Below are positions 62,786 through 64,000 of a stretch of DNA of 64,000 bases, piece by piece (positions within the stretch are counted from its first letter, which is position 1; every line of letters begins with the position of its first letter). A program made the position numbers and the translations under genes. The notes beneath the pieces were generated by a model. It was not told the DNA's origin, made no database searches, and saw only the letters and a list, made by a program, of their open reading frames with translations. Source of the DNA: Lachnospiraceae bacterium (GTDB lineage: Bacteria; Bacillota; Clostridia; Lachnospirales; Lachnospiraceae); contig SVEQ01000004.1 in assembly GCA_015057325.1 (NCBI GenBank), positions 186,001-250,000 on the forward strand, written 5' to 3'.

Positions 62786-62814
62786 AAAAACCCCATCTAA
62801 AAGATGGGGTTTTT
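62786..62814 (-). terminator. Terminator behind rpsA
   Basis: AAAAACCCCATCT / AGATGGGGTTTTT with a 4-nt loop, ending transcription of the minus-strand S1 gene 9 bp past its stop. Confidence 0.9.
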
Positions 62815-62822
62815 AATTCTAA

Positions 62823-63953
62823 TTACTCCTCTGAATCAGCAACTTCTGCCTCTTCAACAGGTGCTTCCTCTACAGGCTCCTCTGCAGCAGGCTCATCCGG
62901 AAGCAAAGCCTTGATACTTAAGCTAATCTTCTTCTCTTCAATCTTGCAATCAACAACCTTAACTTCAACTTCCTGACCTACAGAAAGAACACTTGAAGGC
63001 TTCTCGATATGCTCTCTTGCAATTTGAGAAACATGAAGTAATGCATCAACACCTGGCTCTAACTCAACAAATGCACCGAAGTCTGTCATTCTTGCAACAC
63101 GTCCTGTTACAACATTACCAACAGCATACTTCTCGCCTGCATTTAACCAAGGATTTGAATCCTCAAACTTAAGTGAAAGAGCAATCTTCTCGCCCTGAAT
63201 ATCCTTAATTAATGTCTTAACAGTATCGCCAACCTTGAATAACTTTTTAGGATTGTCAACTCTGCCCCAAGACATCTCTGAGATATGAAGAAGTCCGTCT
63301 GCTCCACCGAGGTCGATAAATGCACCAAAATCTGTTACATTCTTAACTGTTCCCTCTACTGTATCACCAACATTAATTCTTGCGAATAACTCTTCCTTAG
63401 CAGCCTTCTTCTCAGCCTCAACCAATACCTTACGGTTACCAATAATTCTTCTCTTTCTAGGATTGAACTCTGTAAGTTTGAACTCAATCTCCTGATCCTT
63501 ATACTTTGTAAGGTCTTTCTCAAATGTATCTGAAACAAGACTTGCAGGAATAAATACTCTTGCTTCACCAACAGTAACACCTAAACCACCGTCAACAACA
63601 GAAGTAACAACACCTTTAAGGATCTCTTCGTTATTAAACGCTTCCTCTAACTGCTCATTAGCCTTCTCTGCAGCTACTCTCTTAACTGAAAGGAGTACCT
63701 GTCCGTCACCATCATTTGTCTTAACAACCTTAGCCTCGATAACGTCATCAACATGAACCTTATCCTTAAGTGATACGTTAGGGTCGTTAGAGAATTCGTT
63801 CTTTGTAATAATTCCGTCTGCTTTGTAATTGATGTTAAGAATAATCTCATCGTCCTTAACGTCGATTACTGTTCCTTTCACAATCTTGCCCGGGCTGATT
63901 CTACTTTCTTCAGCCAAGCTCTCTTCAAACATCTTTCCAAAATCGTCTGCCAT
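62823..63953 (-). CDS. rpsA: Ribosomal protein bS1-like protein (four S1 domains)
   Basis: A 376-residue protein with four S1 domains (starting near residues 19, 110, 190 and 275; VEGTVKNVTDFGAFIDLGGADGLLHISE and VTGRVARMTDFGAFVELEPGVDALLHVS are the clearest). The C-terminus is an acidic Glu/Ala tail. Shorter than the six-domain enterobacterial S1, but usual for Clostridia. The ATG 63953 follows AGGAGG. Confidence 0.92.
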   Translation of the reverse strand: MADDFGKMFEESLAEESRISPGKIVKGTVIDVKDDEIILNINYKADGIITKNEFSNDPNVSLKDKVHVDDVIEAKVVKTNDGDGQVLLSVKRVAAEKANEQLEEAFNNEEILKGVVTSVVDGGLGVTVGEARVFIPASLVSDTFEKDLTKYKDQEIEFKLTEFNPRKRRIIGNRKVLVEAEKKAAKEELFARINVGDTVEGTVKNVTDFGAFIDLGGADGLLHISEMSWGRVDNPKKLFKVGDTVKTLIKDIQGEKIALSLKFEDSNPWLNAGEKYAVGNVVTGRVARMTDFGAFVELEPGVDALLHVSQIAREHIEKPSSVLSVGQEVEVKVVDCKIEEKKISLSIKALLPDEPAAEEPVEEAPVEEAEVADSEE

Positions 63954-64000
63954 GCTACCATGAACCTCCTTAATAATTTGATTTGGGGTAGACGCCCCTG

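Noticed and set aside
62752-62796. Upstream start for cheR adding 15 residues
   Set aside because: The extension falls in the rpsA terminator; the GGGGAGGGG site supports ATG 62751.

Overview
The window looks like chromosome from an AT-rich Gram-positive anaerobe of the Lachnospiraceae (Clostridia) type. This is inferred from gene orders typical of Firmicutes (rplU-prp-rpmA-obgE-yhbY-nadD-yqeK-rsfS; pyrH-frr-uppS-cdsA-dxr-rseP-ispG-polC; U32-ftsW-pbp), LexA boxes of the Bacillus type, an L27 with a cleavable N-terminus plus its Prp protease, sortases, and a type V-A CRISPR system. Most chromosomal genes lie on the minus strand.

Region 1 (1-6.1 kb): the 5' part of a XerS-like tyrosine recombinase gene, followed directly by an integrated filamentous (inovirus-type) prophage of about 5.2 kb. 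It carries a small ssDNA-binding candidate, a pVIII-like major coat protein with a terminator behind it, a secreted pIII-like protein, several tiny membrane proteins, a Zot/pI assembly ATPase, a strongly folded intergenic origin/packaging region and an HUH-type Rep. The prophage is bounded by dif-like sites, the first about 15 bp upstream of xerS. The left end contains two inverted half-sites separated by a hairpin, the arrangement used by CTX-phi-type phages that integrate by Xer recombination of folded single-stranded DNA.

Region 2 (6.2-12.9 kb): an unusual sortase with a thioester/CnaB adhesin, a yneA-lexA divergent SOS module with several LexA boxes, and an HD-GYP protein. Region 3 (12.9-18.3 kb): the ribosome-associated rplU-to-rsfS cluster under a strong promoter and an L21-type leader, tRNA-Glu and an AIM24-family gene. 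Region 4 (18.4-25.5 kb): a Cas12a locus (WYL regulator broken by an amber codon, cas12a, cas4, cas1, cas2, leader, array of six repeats). Region 5 (25.6-28.3 kb): accessory surface/secreted proteins and a broken zinc-binding ORF. Region 6 (28.3-50.8 kb): polC, isoprenoid, lipid and translation genes, a bactofilin, rpmF/yceD, ackA, a GGDEF protein, an FtsA-like protein, coaE and polA. Region 7 (50.9-64 kb): a phage-repressor-like gene beside a split copy of a tRNA-Leu 3' end, the real tRNA-Leu, a class B sortase, a Nudix hydrolase, PBP/FtsW, U32, zapA, ruvAB, a YprB-like nuclease, cheR and rpsA.

The most interesting points are the Xer-exploiting inovirus at a XerS/dif locus, the compact Cas12a locus with a disrupted WYL regulator, the sortase that lacks its usual arginine together with a substrate that lacks a canonical sorting motif, and the GC-rich palindromic insert in a duplicated tRNA end. 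All calls come from reading sequence and translations; no database search was run.
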